Assembly: GCF_012927455.1 (NCBI RefSeq)
Contig: NZ_JABBPE010000015.1
Location: forward strand, 1-64,000
DNA from: Polaromonas sp.
Lineage (GTDB): Bacteria > Pseudomonadota > Gammaproteobacteria > Burkholderiales > Burkholderiaceae_C
Length of the DNA: 64,000 bases
Reading direction: 5' to 3'
The translations under genes and the position numbers were made by a program. Position 1 is the stretch's first letter. Each line of letters begins with the position of its first letter. The notes beneath the pieces were generated by a model that worked only from the letters and a program-made list of their open reading frames with translations, was not told the DNA's origin and did not search any database. Positions 8,793-17,885 of this stretch are shown piece after piece.

Positions 8793-9455
8793 ATGTCTCT
8801 TGAAGTTATTGAAGCCCAGACCGGCGACAACCCGGTCGCCACCGTCCTGATATTGCACGGCTTGGGGGCGGACGGGCGCGACTTTGTGCCGATTGCCGAA
8901 CAACTTGATTTGTCCAGCGTGGGCCCGGTGCGGTTTTTGTTTCCAAGCGCCCCCAGCATCCCTGTCACCATCAATGGCGGTTACGTGATGCCCGCCTGGT
9001 ACGACATTCTGGTCACCGATCTGGTCAGGCGCGAAGACGAAGCCGGGTTGCGCCACTCACAGGCAGCGATCGAAGCGTTGATCGCCCACGAAAAGTCGCG
9101 CGGCATGGCGGCCCACCGCATTGTGGTGGCAGGTTTTTCCCAGGGTTGCGCACTGGCGCTCATGACGGGCTTGCGCCACAGCGAACGGCTGGCCGGCATT
9201 GTGGGCATGTCTGGCTACTTGCCGCTGGCCGACAAAACCGCTGCAGAGCGCAGCGCCGCCAATCAGGACACGCCGATCTTTCTGGCCCATGGCACGCGCG
9301 ATGGTGTGGTGGCACTGCCGCGCGCTACCGCGACGCGTGATGCGCTGACGGCACTGGGGTATTCGCTGGAGTGGCATGAGTACCTGATGGAGCACTCGGT
9401 GTGTCCGCAGGAGATCAGCGACCTGGAGCGCTGGCTGCAGCGCGTGCTGGCTTGA
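8793..9455 (+). CDS. alpha/beta-hydrolase carboxylesterase (phospholipase/thioesterase family)
   Basis: A 220-residue protein of the Abhydrolase_2 family. The sequence shows ILHGLGADGRDF (oxyanion-hole loop), FPSAPSIPVTINGGY, the nucleophile elbow GFSQG, LAHGTRDGVV carrying the acid, and a C-terminal EHSVCPQE carrying the catalytic His. It hydrolyses carboxylic or acyl-thioesters in the cytoplasm; the physiological substrate is not evident. The ATG at 8793 is used because the domain begins right after it. No operon partner. Confidence 0.9.
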   Translation: MSLEVIEAQTGDNPVATVLILHGLGADGRDFVPIAEQLDLSSVGPVRFLFPSAPSIPVTINGGYVMPAWYDILVTDLVRREDEAGLRHSQAAIEALIAHEKSRGMAAHRIVVAGFSQGCALALMTGLRHSERLAGIVGMSGYLPLADKTAAERSAANQDTPIFLAHGTRDGVVALPRATATRDALTALGYSLEWHEYLMEHSVCPQEISDLERWLQRVLA

Positions 9456-9485
9456 TCTGGGGTGGCAGGCCCACATTTCATTAGG

Positions 9486-9539
9486 AAAAATGGCTCTAGC
9501 CCATGAATAGCGGGCGCAGTCAGCTATAAAAAGCATAGC
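9486..9539 (+). repeat. two-hairpin dispersed element, copy 3
   Basis: Full copy between convergent genes (esterase and the minus-strand gene ending at 9577). Both stems are perfect: GCCC-9 nt-GGGC and GCTAT-7 nt-ATAGC. Confidence 0.85.
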
Positions 9540-9576
9540 AAACAGGCGCGCCTCTACCTCAGTTGGCGCCGTTGGC

Positions 9577-10221
9577 CTACAGCGCCGAGGGCTGTGTTTT
9601 TTCGTACCCCACGGCAATCCCGTCAAAGTGTTTGCCCAGTAGCTCGTCGCGGACCTGGAACAGGCGCTGCAGATCTTCCAATGCTTCGCTTTCTTCCGAT
9701 CGCGGGACTGCCAGGGCAATCGGCGTAAAGGCGGATGGATTAGAGGATAGCGCGGGGGGCGAGACCCCTATCACCGGGGTTTCCGGCCTTACCGATTCAA
9801 CCCAGAAAGCCTTGTCTGGCAAAGTGGTGTAGGGGCAGCTGTCGGTCATTTCGAACTGCCACGAAATGCCATGCAGCCATTCGGAGGCGCGTGGTTCAAA
9901 GCGTGCAACGTCGGCCAGCAGCGCGTTCTGCAAGGCCACGGCATAGTTCATCAGACGAGCGTCCCAGTGCCTAATGATCAGACGTACAAACAGGCCGGTG
10001 CCGCGACTGCTGCGTGATACCACCAGCATCTGCAACTCGATCCAGTGGGGCGCAATGCCGTGTTTGCGCAGCAAGTCGCGCAGCAGCACCTGTACCAACT
10101 GGCGCCGCATGGCGTTGTCCGAGCCATCTTCTATCGTCGGAGGGTGATCGCCGCTGGTGCGCTCGGCGGCGGCTAACGCGGCTTTTGGCGCGCCAAATAA
10201 CCTTCGCATCATATTTTTCAT
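9577..10221 (-). CDS. hypothetical protein, 214 aa
   Basis: A cytoplasmic-looking protein with no signal peptide. It contains a run resembling a small alpha/beta domain (QLVQVLLRDLLRKHGI, then WIELQMLVVSRSSRG and GLFVRLIIRHWDARLM) and an acidic C-terminus (SEESEALEDLQRLFQVRDEL). I do not recognise the family. Several Met codons at the N-terminus make the exact start uncertain by up to five residues. Confidence 0.7.
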   Translation of the reverse strand: MKNMMRRLFGAPKAALAAAERTSGDHPPTIEDGSDNAMRRQLVQVLLRDLLRKHGIAPHWIELQMLVVSRSSRGTGLFVRLIIRHWDARLMNYAVALQNALLADVARFEPRASEWLHGISWQFEMTDSCPYTTLPDKAFWVESVRPETPVIGVSPPALSSNPSAFTPIALAVPRSEESEALEDLQRLFQVRDELLGKHFDGIAVGYEKTQPSAL

Positions 10222-10555
10222 AGTTATCCAAGCTCCAACACTCTTTTTTGCTGATTAAAGTCTCGTAGAGCCGTCATGTTATCAGAGTGTTACTAAATGT
10301 TATATGACCAAATTTCGGCTGCGGATCAGGCGACGGAAGTTTGCGGCGGAGGGCGGCTAAAATTCATTTTGTCTTTATGTCCTGGCATTGCGGCGCGGAA
10401 GGGCGCCACCATTAGCTTGACAGGCCGTAGCGCCAGGCTTGACTGCCACCTTCAACACCCCGCCCGCGCCATGCAGTCAAGCCGCAGGGCGCCTGCGCGA
10501 AGCGCTGGCCTGTGCTACCTTTCACGACACTTCAAGAATCTCGGGGAATCACCTT
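10222..10555. other. intergenic region upstream of gshA
   Basis: A 334-bp gap between divergent genes. Open frames run through it without recognisable products. No clear operator or terminator was seen; the promoters of gshA and of the minus-strand hypothetical gene must lie here. Confidence 0.4.
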
Positions 10556-12130
10556 ATGACCAAGTTGCAGGCGCCTGCGGGCGCGCCCATGCAGGAGCGC
10601 TTGAAAGCGCTGACCCCGGCCCGGCTTAAGGGCATGCGCCGCGGTATCGAAAAAGAAAGCCTGCGTGCCCAGCCCGGGGGCGGTCTGGCGCTGACGCCGC
10701 ACCCGGCGGCGCTTGGCTCGGCACTGACGCACCCGGGCATCACTACCGACTTCAGCGAGTCGCAGGTGGAGCTGGTCACGGCCGCGCACCCGAGCGCTGA
10801 AGCGGCGTTGCTAGAACTCACGCAGTTGCACCAGTTCACCTTGCGCGCCATGAAAGACATGGGCGACGAAATGCTCTGGGTGTCCAGCATGCCCTGCGAT
10901 TTGCCGACAGACGAGACCATTCCGATTGCCCGCTTTGGCGCGTCCAACGTCGGGCGCGCCAAAAGCGTCTACCGCATGGGCCTGAGTCACCGCTATGGGC
11001 GGCGCATGCAGACCATCTCGGGCATTCACTACAACTGGTCCTTGCCCGAGGTCACGAGCGAGCAATACTTTGCGCTAATTCGCAATTTTCGGCGCCACGC
11101 GTTCTTGCTGCTTTACCTGTTTGGCGCTTCGCCCGCCGTCTGTTCAACCTTTGTGGCAGGCCGCCCGCACGAGCTGCAGCCGCTGTCGAAAAGCACCATG
11201 TACATGCCGCACGGCACTTCGCTGCGCATGGGGCGGCTGGGTTACCAGAGCGATGCGCAGGCATCGCTTGCAGTCAGCTACAACAGTCTGGAGGGCTACG
11301 GCGCATCGCTGCAAGAGGCGCTGACCCGGCCCTATCCGGCCTACGAGGCGGTGGGCATACGCAACCCGGGCGGCGACTACAACCAGCTGGCCACCACGCT
11401 GCTGCAGATTGAAAACGAGTTTTACGGCACCATCCGGCCCAAGCGCGTGATCTTTCCGGGCGAGCGCCCACTGCACGCGCTGCGCGAGCGCGGCGTCGAG
11501 TATGTCGAAGTGCGCCTGATGGACCTGGACCCGTTCGAGCCGGTCGGCATCACCGCGCAAACCATGCGTTTTCTCGATGTGTTCTTGCTGCACTGCCTGC
11601 TGAGCGATAGCCCGCCCGACACGCCAGCCGAGATCGCCGAGCTCAAACACAACCAGCACCACACCGCTGCGCGCGGCCGTGAACCCGGCCTTGCGTTAAA
11701 GCGCGCCGGTGGCGAGGTGGCGCTGACCGAGTGGGGCGCCGAGGTGCTCGCACAATGCGCGCCCATCGCCTCCGCGCTGGATGCCGCGCAAGGCGACAGC
11801 TGCTACAGCGACGCCCTGGCGGCGGCCGATGCAGCGCTGCTTGATGCGAGCACCCTGCCGTCGGCGCGCGTGCTGGCCGCCATGGTGCAGGACTTTGACA
11901 ACTCCTTCGTCAAGTTTGCCCGGGCCCAGTCCAAGAAGACCCGAACTGCGCTGCAAGCTCTGCCGCTAAGTGCCGAGCAGCAGGCGCGGCTGGTTGCCCT
12001 GAGCGAGCAATCCATCCTGGAGCAAAAGAAAATTGAAGCGGCGGACGCCATGCCCTTTGAGGTCTACCGCCAGCAGTATGTGTCGGCCGAGCGGCTGGGT
12101 GTTCCGGACCAAGTGGCGGTGCATGCCTGA
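10556..12130 (+). CDS. gshA: glutamate-cysteine ligase
   Basis: A 524-residue protein that makes gamma-glutamylcysteine, the first step of glutathione synthesis. It matches the proteobacterial GshA type: GMRRGIEKESLRAQP, TDFSESQVELVT (metal/glutamate site), QTISGIHYNWSLP, KSTMYMPHGTSLRMGRLGY and EYVEVRLMDLDPF. The length is typical. The start at 10556 is chosen because conservation begins there; the frame opens 39 codons earlier with unrelated sequence. It is monocistronic here and ends before a copy of the dispersed repeat. Confidence 0.95.
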   Translation: MTKLQAPAGAPMQERLKALTPARLKGMRRGIEKESLRAQPGGGLALTPHPAALGSALTHPGITTDFSESQVELVTAAHPSAEAALLELTQLHQFTLRAMKDMGDEMLWVSSMPCDLPTDETIPIARFGASNVGRAKSVYRMGLSHRYGRRMQTISGIHYNWSLPEVTSEQYFALIRNFRRHAFLLLYLFGASPAVCSTFVAGRPHELQPLSKSTMYMPHGTSLRMGRLGYQSDAQASLAVSYNSLEGYGASLQEALTRPYPAYEAVGIRNPGGDYNQLATTLLQIENEFYGTIRPKRVIFPGERPLHALRERGVEYVEVRLMDLDPFEPVGITAQTMRFLDVFLLHCLLSDSPPDTPAEIAELKHNQHHTAARGREPGLALKRAGGEVALTEWGAEVLAQCAPIASALDAAQGDSCYSDALAAADAALLDASTLPSARVLAAMVQDFDNSFVKFARAQSKKTRTALQALPLSAEQQARLVALSEQSILEQKKIEAADAMPFEVYRQQYVSAERLGVPDQVAVHA

Positions 12131-12158
12131 CAAGATCCAGAAGCCGAAAATTACAGGT

Positions 12159-12212
12159 AAATAGTGCTCTAGCCCATATAGAACGGGCGTAAACAGCTAT
12201 CAATTTAGTAGC
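12159..12212 (+). repeat. two-hairpin dispersed element, copy 4
   Basis: Full copy between gshA and the convergent small membrane protein gene. First stem GCCC/GGGC perfect; second stem GCTAT pairs with GTAGC, one G-U wobble in RNA terms. Confidence 0.85.
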
Positions 12213-12245
12213 GAATTACGAAGCAATGCTGCCGCTCGCGCCAGC

Positions 12246-12515
12246 TTACGGCTTTGCCTGAGCGGCCACGCGTCGCCAGACATGCACGCCAATGAATGCG
12301 CAGCCCAGCACCAGCGCAAACCAGCCTACCAGCGAGGACTTGGCCACAATGCCCTGCATGCCGGGCGAGGTGATGTAGTAGGGCGCCAGCAGAACACCCA
12401 GGCCAATGAAGGCACACAAAATTCCCTTGATCAGCAAGTCGTTGTTGGCCCTGCTGTTGGCCAGGCGGTTGCCCGGGTTGTTGGGGCGGCGGGTGGGGGC
12501 GTCGGGGAGGGGCAT
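12246..12515 (-). CDS. small inner-membrane protein, 89 aa
   Basis: A soluble Pro/Asn/Arg-rich N-terminus (about 25 residues) is followed by two hydrophobic helices (IKGILCAFIGLGVLLAPYYI, then LVGWFALVLGCAFIGVHVW) and a short basic tail. No family is recognised. It is divergent from the GTPase gene with a long gap between them. Confidence 0.65.
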   Translation of the reverse strand: MPLPDAPTRRPNNPGNRLANSRANNDLLIKGILCAFIGLGVLLAPYYITSPGMQGIVAKSSLVGWFALVLGCAFIGVHVWRRVAAQAKP

Positions 12516-12853
12516 GAAGTGGGGAATAGCGGTGTGAAAAGTTGAAGGCGCTGGAGCTGCACCAAGACTGCCGGCAGTTGACTCGCCTTGCCCTGATTTT
12601 CACCCATCCCGGGACGACACAGCATGAGGGTTTTTGCAGGCCTGAGCGCCCGGAATGCTGGTACCGGCCAAAGCGCGGTAGTTGCTGGTGCAGGCGTACT
12701 GGCAGTTTGCCTGCCAGCCAAGGCCGCATGGGGAAGCGAGCCAGGTCCGGCAAGCTCCCAAGCCCGCAACAGCGTTCACAATCCGGTCTGGCGCGGACAA
12801 TGGACGCAGCGCCTGCCGATGCGCGGCAACAAGTAAAGAAAGAACATTCAGCA
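12516..12853. other. intergenic region upstream of the YlqF-type GTPase gene
   Basis: A 338-bp gap between divergent genes. The GTPase frame stays open across it, but the translation there is low-complexity and unlike the family. I see nothing else that can be supported. Confidence 0.4.
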
Positions 12854-13813
12854 ATGGCTATTCAATGGTTTCCGGGTCACATGCATTTGACCAAAAAGGC
12901 CATCAGCGAGCGCATCAAGGAAATTGATGTGGTGATCGAGCTGCTCGACGCGCGCCTGCCCGGCTCCAGCGCCAATCCCATGCTGGCCGAACTGACCGGG
13001 GCCAAGCCCGCGCTCAAGGTGCTCAACAAACAGGATTTGGCCGACCCGGCCCGCACGGCGCCCTGGCTGGCCCACTACAACAGCCTGCCGGGCACCCGCG
13101 CTATCGGGCTAGACGCCAGCATGAGCACGCCGGCCAAAGCGCTGATCGAGGCCTGCCATGCGCTGGCACCGAGCCGTGGCAGCATGGTCAAGCCCATGCG
13201 TGTGCTGATTTGCGGCATTCCCAACGTCGGCAAGTCCACGCTCATCAACACTTTTACGGGCAAGCGCGCGACCAAAACCGGCGACGAAGCGGGCATCACC
13301 AAACTCGAGCAGCGCATCGTGCTAGCCGATGGTTTTTATTTGTGGGACACGCCCGGCATGCTGTGGCCGCGCATCATCGTCGCCAAAAGCGGCTACAACC
13401 TGGCCGCCAGCGGCGCGATTGGCCGCAACGCTTTTGAGGAAGAAGAAGTGGCGCTGGAATTGCTCGATTACCTGATTCCCCACTACCCGGAGATGCTGGA
13501 GGCGCGCTACAAGCTCAAGCTGGCGCCAGGCGTCACTGATGAGCAGTTGCTTGAAGAAATCGGTCGCAAGCGTGGCGCCGTGCTGAGCAAAGGCCGCATC
13601 AATCTGCAGAAAGCCGCCGAAATCGTGATTTACGAGTTTCGCGCCGCCACGCTGGGCCGCATCACGCTGGAGACGCCCGAAGAGTTTGCCCAATGGCTGG
13701 CCGCCGGGCAAAAAATCGACGCAGAACGGCAGGTCAAAAAAGACCTGATTGAAACCAATCGGCTGATCAAGTTCAAGAAGATTCCCCGGCCAGCCAAGCC
13801 GGACGAGGCTTGA
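12854..13813 (+). CDS. ylqF: ribosome biogenesis GTPase YlqF/RbgA
   Basis: A 319-residue circularly permuted GTPase. It opens with IQWFPGHMHLTKKAI, then shows G4 (NKQDLAD), G1 (GIPNVGKST) and G3 (DTPG) in that permuted order, and ends with the helical ANTAR-like C-terminal domain. Family members assist late assembly of the large ribosomal subunit. The start at 12854 matches the conserved N-terminus. Downstream is a long non-coding stretch with DnaA boxes. Confidence 0.93.
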   Translation: MAIQWFPGHMHLTKKAISERIKEIDVVIELLDARLPGSSANPMLAELTGAKPALKVLNKQDLADPARTAPWLAHYNSLPGTRAIGLDASMSTPAKALIEACHALAPSRGSMVKPMRVLICGIPNVGKSTLINTFTGKRATKTGDEAGITKLEQRIVLADGFYLWDTPGMLWPRIIVAKSGYNLAASGAIGRNAFEEEEVALELLDYLIPHYPEMLEARYKLKLAPGVTDEQLLEEIGRKRGAVLSKGRINLQKAAEIVIYEFRAATLGRITLETPEEFAQWLAAGQKIDAERQVKKDLIETNRLIKFKKIPRPAKPDEA

Positions 13814-14369
13814 GGGCCATTCCGTCCTGCGCTTGCGCTGCACCCGGCCCGGGGAAACCATCGGTCTGTCTTGGGATTGTTGAAAAATAAATCAAAAGTA
13901 GTCATTTCTTCCTGAGCTGTTACCGAAATTTAAGCGTGTCTCGGGTTGATAGAGAACCGCTTGAGAACCCCTTGAGCGCCGCAAGCTCCCGCAGATCCCC
14001 AATTGCTGTGATCAACCCGAAAATTCCAGTGACATTTGCTTGCACTGTTATCCACAGGGCGGGAGACCAGATTTAGGCTAAAAGACTCAACTCGAGATTT
14101 AAAAGGAGTAACGCCGGACCTACCACAGATAAGCCCGTAAACCTGATTGCCAGAGGGAAAAAACATGCCGGCTGAAGCACAACAGCGCGGCTGTGGTCAA
14201 TTTCAAGGCAGCGCCTGCCAACCCAGCACTGGCGTGGCCTCAGCGGTTTATAAACATTGTTATCCACAGGGTGGCGCACAGAATCGGGGGGTAAGGCCTT
14301 GCTGTTGGGGTAAAAAAACAGCGGTGCGGACCGGTTAGGCGCCGGGCAAGCGATGCTGATTCGCCGGCC
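13814..14369. promoter_or_regulatory. non-coding region with two perfect DnaA boxes and a 10-bp inverted repeat
   Basis: Two exact DnaA boxes, TTATCCACA, lie in the same orientation at 14048-14056 and 14260-14268, each within the longer match TGTTATCCACAGGG. A perfect inverted repeat TCGGGTTGAT (13941-13950) and ATCAACCCGA (14011-14020) lies beside the first box. No gene is supported in the 556 bp. It could titrate DnaA or mark DnaA control of a neighbouring gene. It lacks the clustered boxes and flanking genes of a chromosome origin. Confidence 0.6.
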
Positions 14370-14846
14370 TCAAAGGGCGGGCGCGGGCGTTTTATCCTGA
14401 CCCCAACGCTGTCTGAATACCAGCACCGGCTTCTTGCTGTGGGTCAGCACTTTCTGGGTTTCGCTGCCCAGCAGCAAGCCGCTGATGCCTTTGCGGCCAT
14501 GCGAGGCCATGGCGATCAGGTCGCAGCCCCGCTCTTCGGCCACCTTGATGATGGCCTCATGCGGATGGTCGCTCTCGACATAGGCCGTTTCGCACGCCAC
14601 GCCAGCTTCTTCAGCTGCCTTTTGTATCACCGCCAGAAATTTAACGGCGTGGCTCTGGCTGTCTTTGGTGAACTGTTCCCGGGTGTCCTCCAGCATTTCG
14701 GTCTGGTAGGTGAATACATGGAACTCCGGAATCACATGCAGGCCGGTGACCTTGGCATGGATTGCTTTGGCGAGTTCAATGCTTTGTTGAATTGCAGCTT
14801 CGGACGCTGGGGAACCATCGGTAGGCAATAGAAGATGCGTGAACAT
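14370..14846 (-). CDS. universal stress protein, UspA family
   Basis: A 158-residue single-domain Usp (THLLLPTDGSPASEAAIQQS at the N-terminus). The ATP-binding loop reads ASHGRKGISGLLLGSETQKVL, with Ala in place of the first Gly of the G-2x-G-9x-G-S motif. Such proteins bind ATP and protect during stress or stasis. Good GGAG ribosome site upstream. It is separated by 212 bp from the TerB-like gene on the same strand. Confidence 0.92.
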   Translation of the reverse strand: MFTHLLLPTDGSPASEAAIQQSIELAKAIHAKVTGLHVIPEFHVFTYQTEMLEDTREQFTKDSQSHAVKFLAVIQKAAEEAGVACETAYVESDHPHEAIIKVAEERGCDLIAMASHGRKGISGLLLGSETQKVLTHSKKPVLVFRQRWGQDKTPAPAL

Positions 14847-15058
14847 TTTTCTCTCCTCGAGGTGAATCCATTGGGTCGGCCTGGTTGCTGCAATGAGGCG
14901 TTTTTCAGGCTACTCTTCTGGCCATCCATTTGCTTGATGCGTGTCAACAAACCCCCAGACAATTCAGCAGCCCGCATCTTGAAATAGGCTGGCCCCGCCA
15001 TCGGCCGGCCGGTACTGCTGAGCGCTATCACCCAGACTATCAACGCGGACCGCGCCTT

Positions 15059-15526
15059 TCAGGCCTGACCAGCGTCTTCCCTGGCCCGCATTTTGGCGGC
15101 GATGTACTCGCCGTGGGTGACATGCAGCAGCCCGGCAATCTTGCTGATTACCTGGTTTTCATGGGCGTCGAGATGGGCATCTGCATAAGCCACTTGCCAC
15201 ATGTTTTCGACCATCAAAATCTTCTGTGCGTGGGTAAAGTTGTCGTTAATGCTGGACGTGAAGCGGTGGTAGTCATAGGCGTTTTTCGCGGTCTGCTCGG
15301 CCAGCTCCATCAGCCGGGCCAGCTCGTCATCGGCAAATAAAAATTTTCCGGCCAGGCTGGCCACCACAGTAGCGCGTTCAGCGGGCTGAATCGTCGGATC
15401 GGCCCGCATGACTTCGACCAGCAAGACTGCGGTGGCAAGCCGCAGCGCGTGCTCGCGCTCGGCGGGAGACTGCGAACCAGGCGCGGAGGTGAGGCTATCG
15501 AACAGGTCTTTGAGGGTTTTCAGCAT
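15059..15526 (-). CDS. TerB-like (tellurite resistance family) protein
   Basis: A 155-residue all-helical protein with the paired acidic motifs of TerB-like domains: LLVEVMRADPTIQPAERATVV and later WQVAYADAHLDAHENQVISKI. These Asp/Glu clusters may bind metal. The start at 15526 follows an AAGGAAG ribosome site; the earlier part of the frame is not conserved. Transcribed ahead of, and possibly with, the UspA gene. Confidence 0.8.
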   Translation of the reverse strand: MLKTLKDLFDSLTSAPGSQSPAEREHALRLATAVLLVEVMRADPTIQPAERATVVASLAGKFLFADDELARLMELAEQTAKNAYDYHRFTSSINDNFTHAQKILMVENMWQVAYADAHLDAHENQVISKIAGLLHVTHGEYIAAKMRAREDAGQA

Positions 15527-15615
15527 GAGTGGCTTCCTTAAGTCAGGCCGGCGCCCGCGGGATGGTATGCGCCAGATTAACGCTGAATTGCAAATAAAAA
15601 ACACATTTTAGGTGC

Positions 15616-15670
15616 AAAAAATGCCTCTAGCCCATATGGATCAGGCGCAAGCAGCTATCAAAAACATAGC
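15616..15670 (+). repeat. two-hairpin dispersed element, copy 5
   Basis: Copy between two minus-strand genes, so antisense to their transcription. The first stem is weakened (GCCC against AGGC); the second stem GCTAT/ATAGC is perfect. Confidence 0.8.
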
Positions 15671-15757
15671 GGTCATGGGCCGGCAGGGATTCATGGTCGG
15701 CCTGGCGTTATCAGTTCCGCAGCTTATTTTACGTAGCGCCAAGCGGAAGCGGAAGGT

Positions 15758-16648
15758 CTAGCGCGGAGCCGGCAACAGTTTTTGCACCAGCGGGTGCAGC
15801 ACCTTCTTTTGCGCGCCTATGGCAAAGAAATGCTCCTCGACACCCTCGCAAGCGCCCACTCGCTTGACGCCGTAGCGCGCCATCAGCTCGGACTCGACCA
15901 GTTCAGCCACCGGAAAAACCCCCATTCCGGCAGCCCCGAAGGTTTTTAGCAGGGCGCTGTCTTCGAACTCACCGACCACGTTGGGCCTGATCGAAAGGCG
16001 CTCGAACCACTGGTCGATGCGGGGGCGCACAGCGGCATGCGTCGTCGGGAGCAGCACGGGAACCCGGCTCAGCGATTGCGGAAAGCCCTTTCGGGCGGCC
16101 TCCAGCAGCGCCGGTGGTGCGTACCAAGCCAACGTCGATGAGCCGAGCGAATGGCTGTACACCTTGAGGTTGGGGTTGGGCGGAGCCGTCCTGTCGGCCA
16201 GCACCACATCGAGCCGGTGCAGTGCCAGGTCGCCCAGCAGGTCCTCGAATTCATCCTGGTGGCAAATCAGTTTCAGGTTGGGGTCTTGCATCACCGGCTG
16301 CATCAGGTGCCAGACCGCCAGTTTCGGCAGCCCGTCGGAGATGCCCACCGCCAGGCGCACGCGGGGCGAGCCCACCGCGTCACGCAGCGCCGCCGGCAGC
16401 TGTTCACCGAGCTGGAAGATTTTTTCGGCCTGCTGCATCACCGCCACGCCGGCATCAGTCAGCGCGATGCCGCGCCCGGCCGGTTTGAGCAGGGCGTAAC
16501 CGAGCGAGCGCTCAAGCTCGCGCACCTGCGTGCTGACGGTTTGCACCGCCATGCCGAGCCGGTCGGCGGCGCGCGACATGCCGCCTTCCTTGGCGACAAC
16601 CCAGAAGTAGTAAAGATGCCGGTAGCTGAAGTCCGTGCTCATGCTCAT
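15758..16648 (-). CDS. nhaR: LysR-type regulator, NhaR-like
   Basis: A 296-residue LTTR. The helix-turn-helix region is NhaR-like: YRHLYYFWVVAKEGGMSRAADRLGMAVQTVSTQVRELERSLG read in pieces, followed by an effector domain. NhaR homologues activate the sodium/proton antiporter nhaA, but no antiporter gene is present here. I place the start at 16648, which leaves about 110 bp before the divergent HPF-like gene; the frame extends to 16741. LTTRs often control their divergent neighbour, so the stress cluster starting at 16759 is a possible target. Confidence 0.8.
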   Translation of the reverse strand: MSMSTDFSYRHLYYFWVVAKEGGMSRAADRLGMAVQTVSTQVRELERSLGYALLKPAGRGIALTDAGVAVMQQAEKIFQLGEQLPAALRDAVGSPRVRLAVGISDGLPKLAVWHLMQPVMQDPNLKLICHQDEFEDLLGDLALHRLDVVLADRTAPPNPNLKVYSHSLGSSTLAWYAPPALLEAARKGFPQSLSRVPVLLPTTHAAVRPRIDQWFERLSIRPNVVGEFEDSALLKTFGAAGMGVFPVAELVESELMARYGVKRVGACEGVEEHFFAIGAQKKVLHPLVQKLLPAPR

Positions 16649-16758
16649 GTCCAGTTTGATGTTCAGGTTTTTCGGAACTGTGGCTTCTTGATTATCTGCT
16701 TTTACAGAATTGCGCAAAGCCCTAAAGTTGGCCTTCATCAACTCATAGGAGCAATGTG

Positions 16759-17106
16759 ATGCAAGTGATTTTTGAATCCCGCGACCCTGAAGGCGCTCAG
16801 ATGCGCGACCTGGCGGTGAACCGCGCGCGCTTCGTCATGCGCCGCTTGAGCTGGCTGGTGCCGCGCGCCAAAGTACAGCTGTCAGATGTCAACGGCCCGC
16901 GTGGCGGCATTGACAAGCGCTGCCAACTGGAACTCAAGACTGACGGCATCGGTACCGTGGTGATTACCGCTCTCGGGCGCGACTGGCGTTCAGCGCTCGA
17001 TAGTGCGCTCGGCCGCGCCGCGCAGCTGGTGATGCGCAACTGGCGCCGCCGCCAGGCACGCGACCAGCATCGCCCCGGCCATCTGCGCACTGGCATTCAC
17101 GCTTGA
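16759..17106 (+). CDS. HPF/RaiA-like ribosome-associated protein
   Basis: A 115-residue basic protein with the shape of a ribosome hibernation factor: QVIFESRDPEGAQMRDLAV, a middle beta strand run (AKVQLSDVNGPRGGIDKRCQL) and VVITALGRDWRSALDSALGRAAQ, then a basic tail. Family members bind the 30S subunit in stress. It has a GGAG site and starts the plus-strand stress cluster. The match is by pattern, and the family is divergent. Confidence 0.7.
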   Translation: MQVIFESRDPEGAQMRDLAVNRARFVMRRLSWLVPRAKVQLSDVNGPRGGIDKRCQLELKTDGIGTVVITALGRDWRSALDSALGRAAQLVMRNWRRRQARDQHRPGHLRTGIHA

Positions 17107-17153
17107 ACAGGGCACAGCAATCAGCCATCAGCAATCAGATACGAGGAAAGACC

Positions 17154-17861
17154 ATGGAACACCCTACACAGACGATTCGCCCTGACACCACCGACGCAGG
17201 CTCCCAGTCGCTTGGTCCAGCGCCAATGGGCCTGGGCACCGAGGTAAGTCGCGTATTGCGCAACACCTACGCGCTGCTCGCACTGACGCTGCTCTTCAGC
17301 GCAGGCGTTGCGGCAACCAGCGTGGTGCTGCAACTGCCGGCGCCCGGCATCTTGTTGACGCTAGCGGGCTACTTCGGTTTGTTGTTTGCGGTCTTCAAGC
17401 TCAAAAACAGCGGCTGGGCGTTGCCTGCGGTGTTCGCGCTGACCGGCTTTATGGGCTACACGCTGGGCCCGCTGCTGTCGCGTTCGCTGGCGCTGCCTGG
17501 GGGCGGGCAGATCGTGACCATGGCGCTAGGCGCCACAGGCGCCACTTTCCTGGCTTTGTCGGCCTGGGTTTTGACGACCCGGCGCGACTTCAGCTTCATG
17601 GGCGGCTTTCTGTTCGCAGGCATGGTCATTGCCCTGCTGGCGGCGCTGGCTGCGGTGTTCTTCCAACTACCGGCGCTGGCGCTGGCGGTCTCGGCCATGG
17701 TGGCCTTGCTCGCAGCTGGCCTGATTTTGTACGACACCAGTCGCATCGTGCACGGCGGCGAAACCAACTACGTGCTGGCCACGGTCGGGTTATACGTCTC
17801 GATCTTCAATTTGTTCTCCAGCCTGCTTAGCCTCTTCGGCTTAGGCGGTTCGGACGAATGA
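17154..17861 (+). CDS. Bax inhibitor-1 family membrane protein
   Basis: A 235-residue protein with seven hydrophobic segments and the BI-1 pattern: RNTYALLALTLLFSAGVAAT near the N-terminus, GYTLGPLLS in the middle and YDTSRIVHGGETNYVLATVGLYVSIFNLFSSLL at the end, read in pieces. BI-1 (YccA/YbhL type) proteins are thought to conduct calcium or modulate membrane proteolysis. The start at 17154 follows GAGGAAAG. A degenerate fragment of a second BI-1 gene lies at 20.6 kb. Confidence 0.9.
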   Translation: MEHPTQTIRPDTTDAGSQSLGPAPMGLGTEVSRVLRNTYALLALTLLFSAGVAATSVVLQLPAPGILLTLAGYFGLLFAVFKLKNSGWALPAVFALTGFMGYTLGPLLSRSLALPGGGQIVTMALGATGATFLALSAWVLTTRRDFSFMGGFLFAGMVIALLAALAAVFFQLPALALAVSAMVALLAAGLILYDTSRIVHGGETNYVLATVGLYVSIFNLFSSLLSLFGLGGSDE

Positions 17862-17885
17862 CCATTTTTTTAAAAGGAGAAACGC

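Noticed and set aside
13814-14369. Chromosome replication origin
   Set aside because: Only two DnaA boxes, no AT-rich unwinding region, and no dnaA, dnaN, gidA or parAB neighbours.
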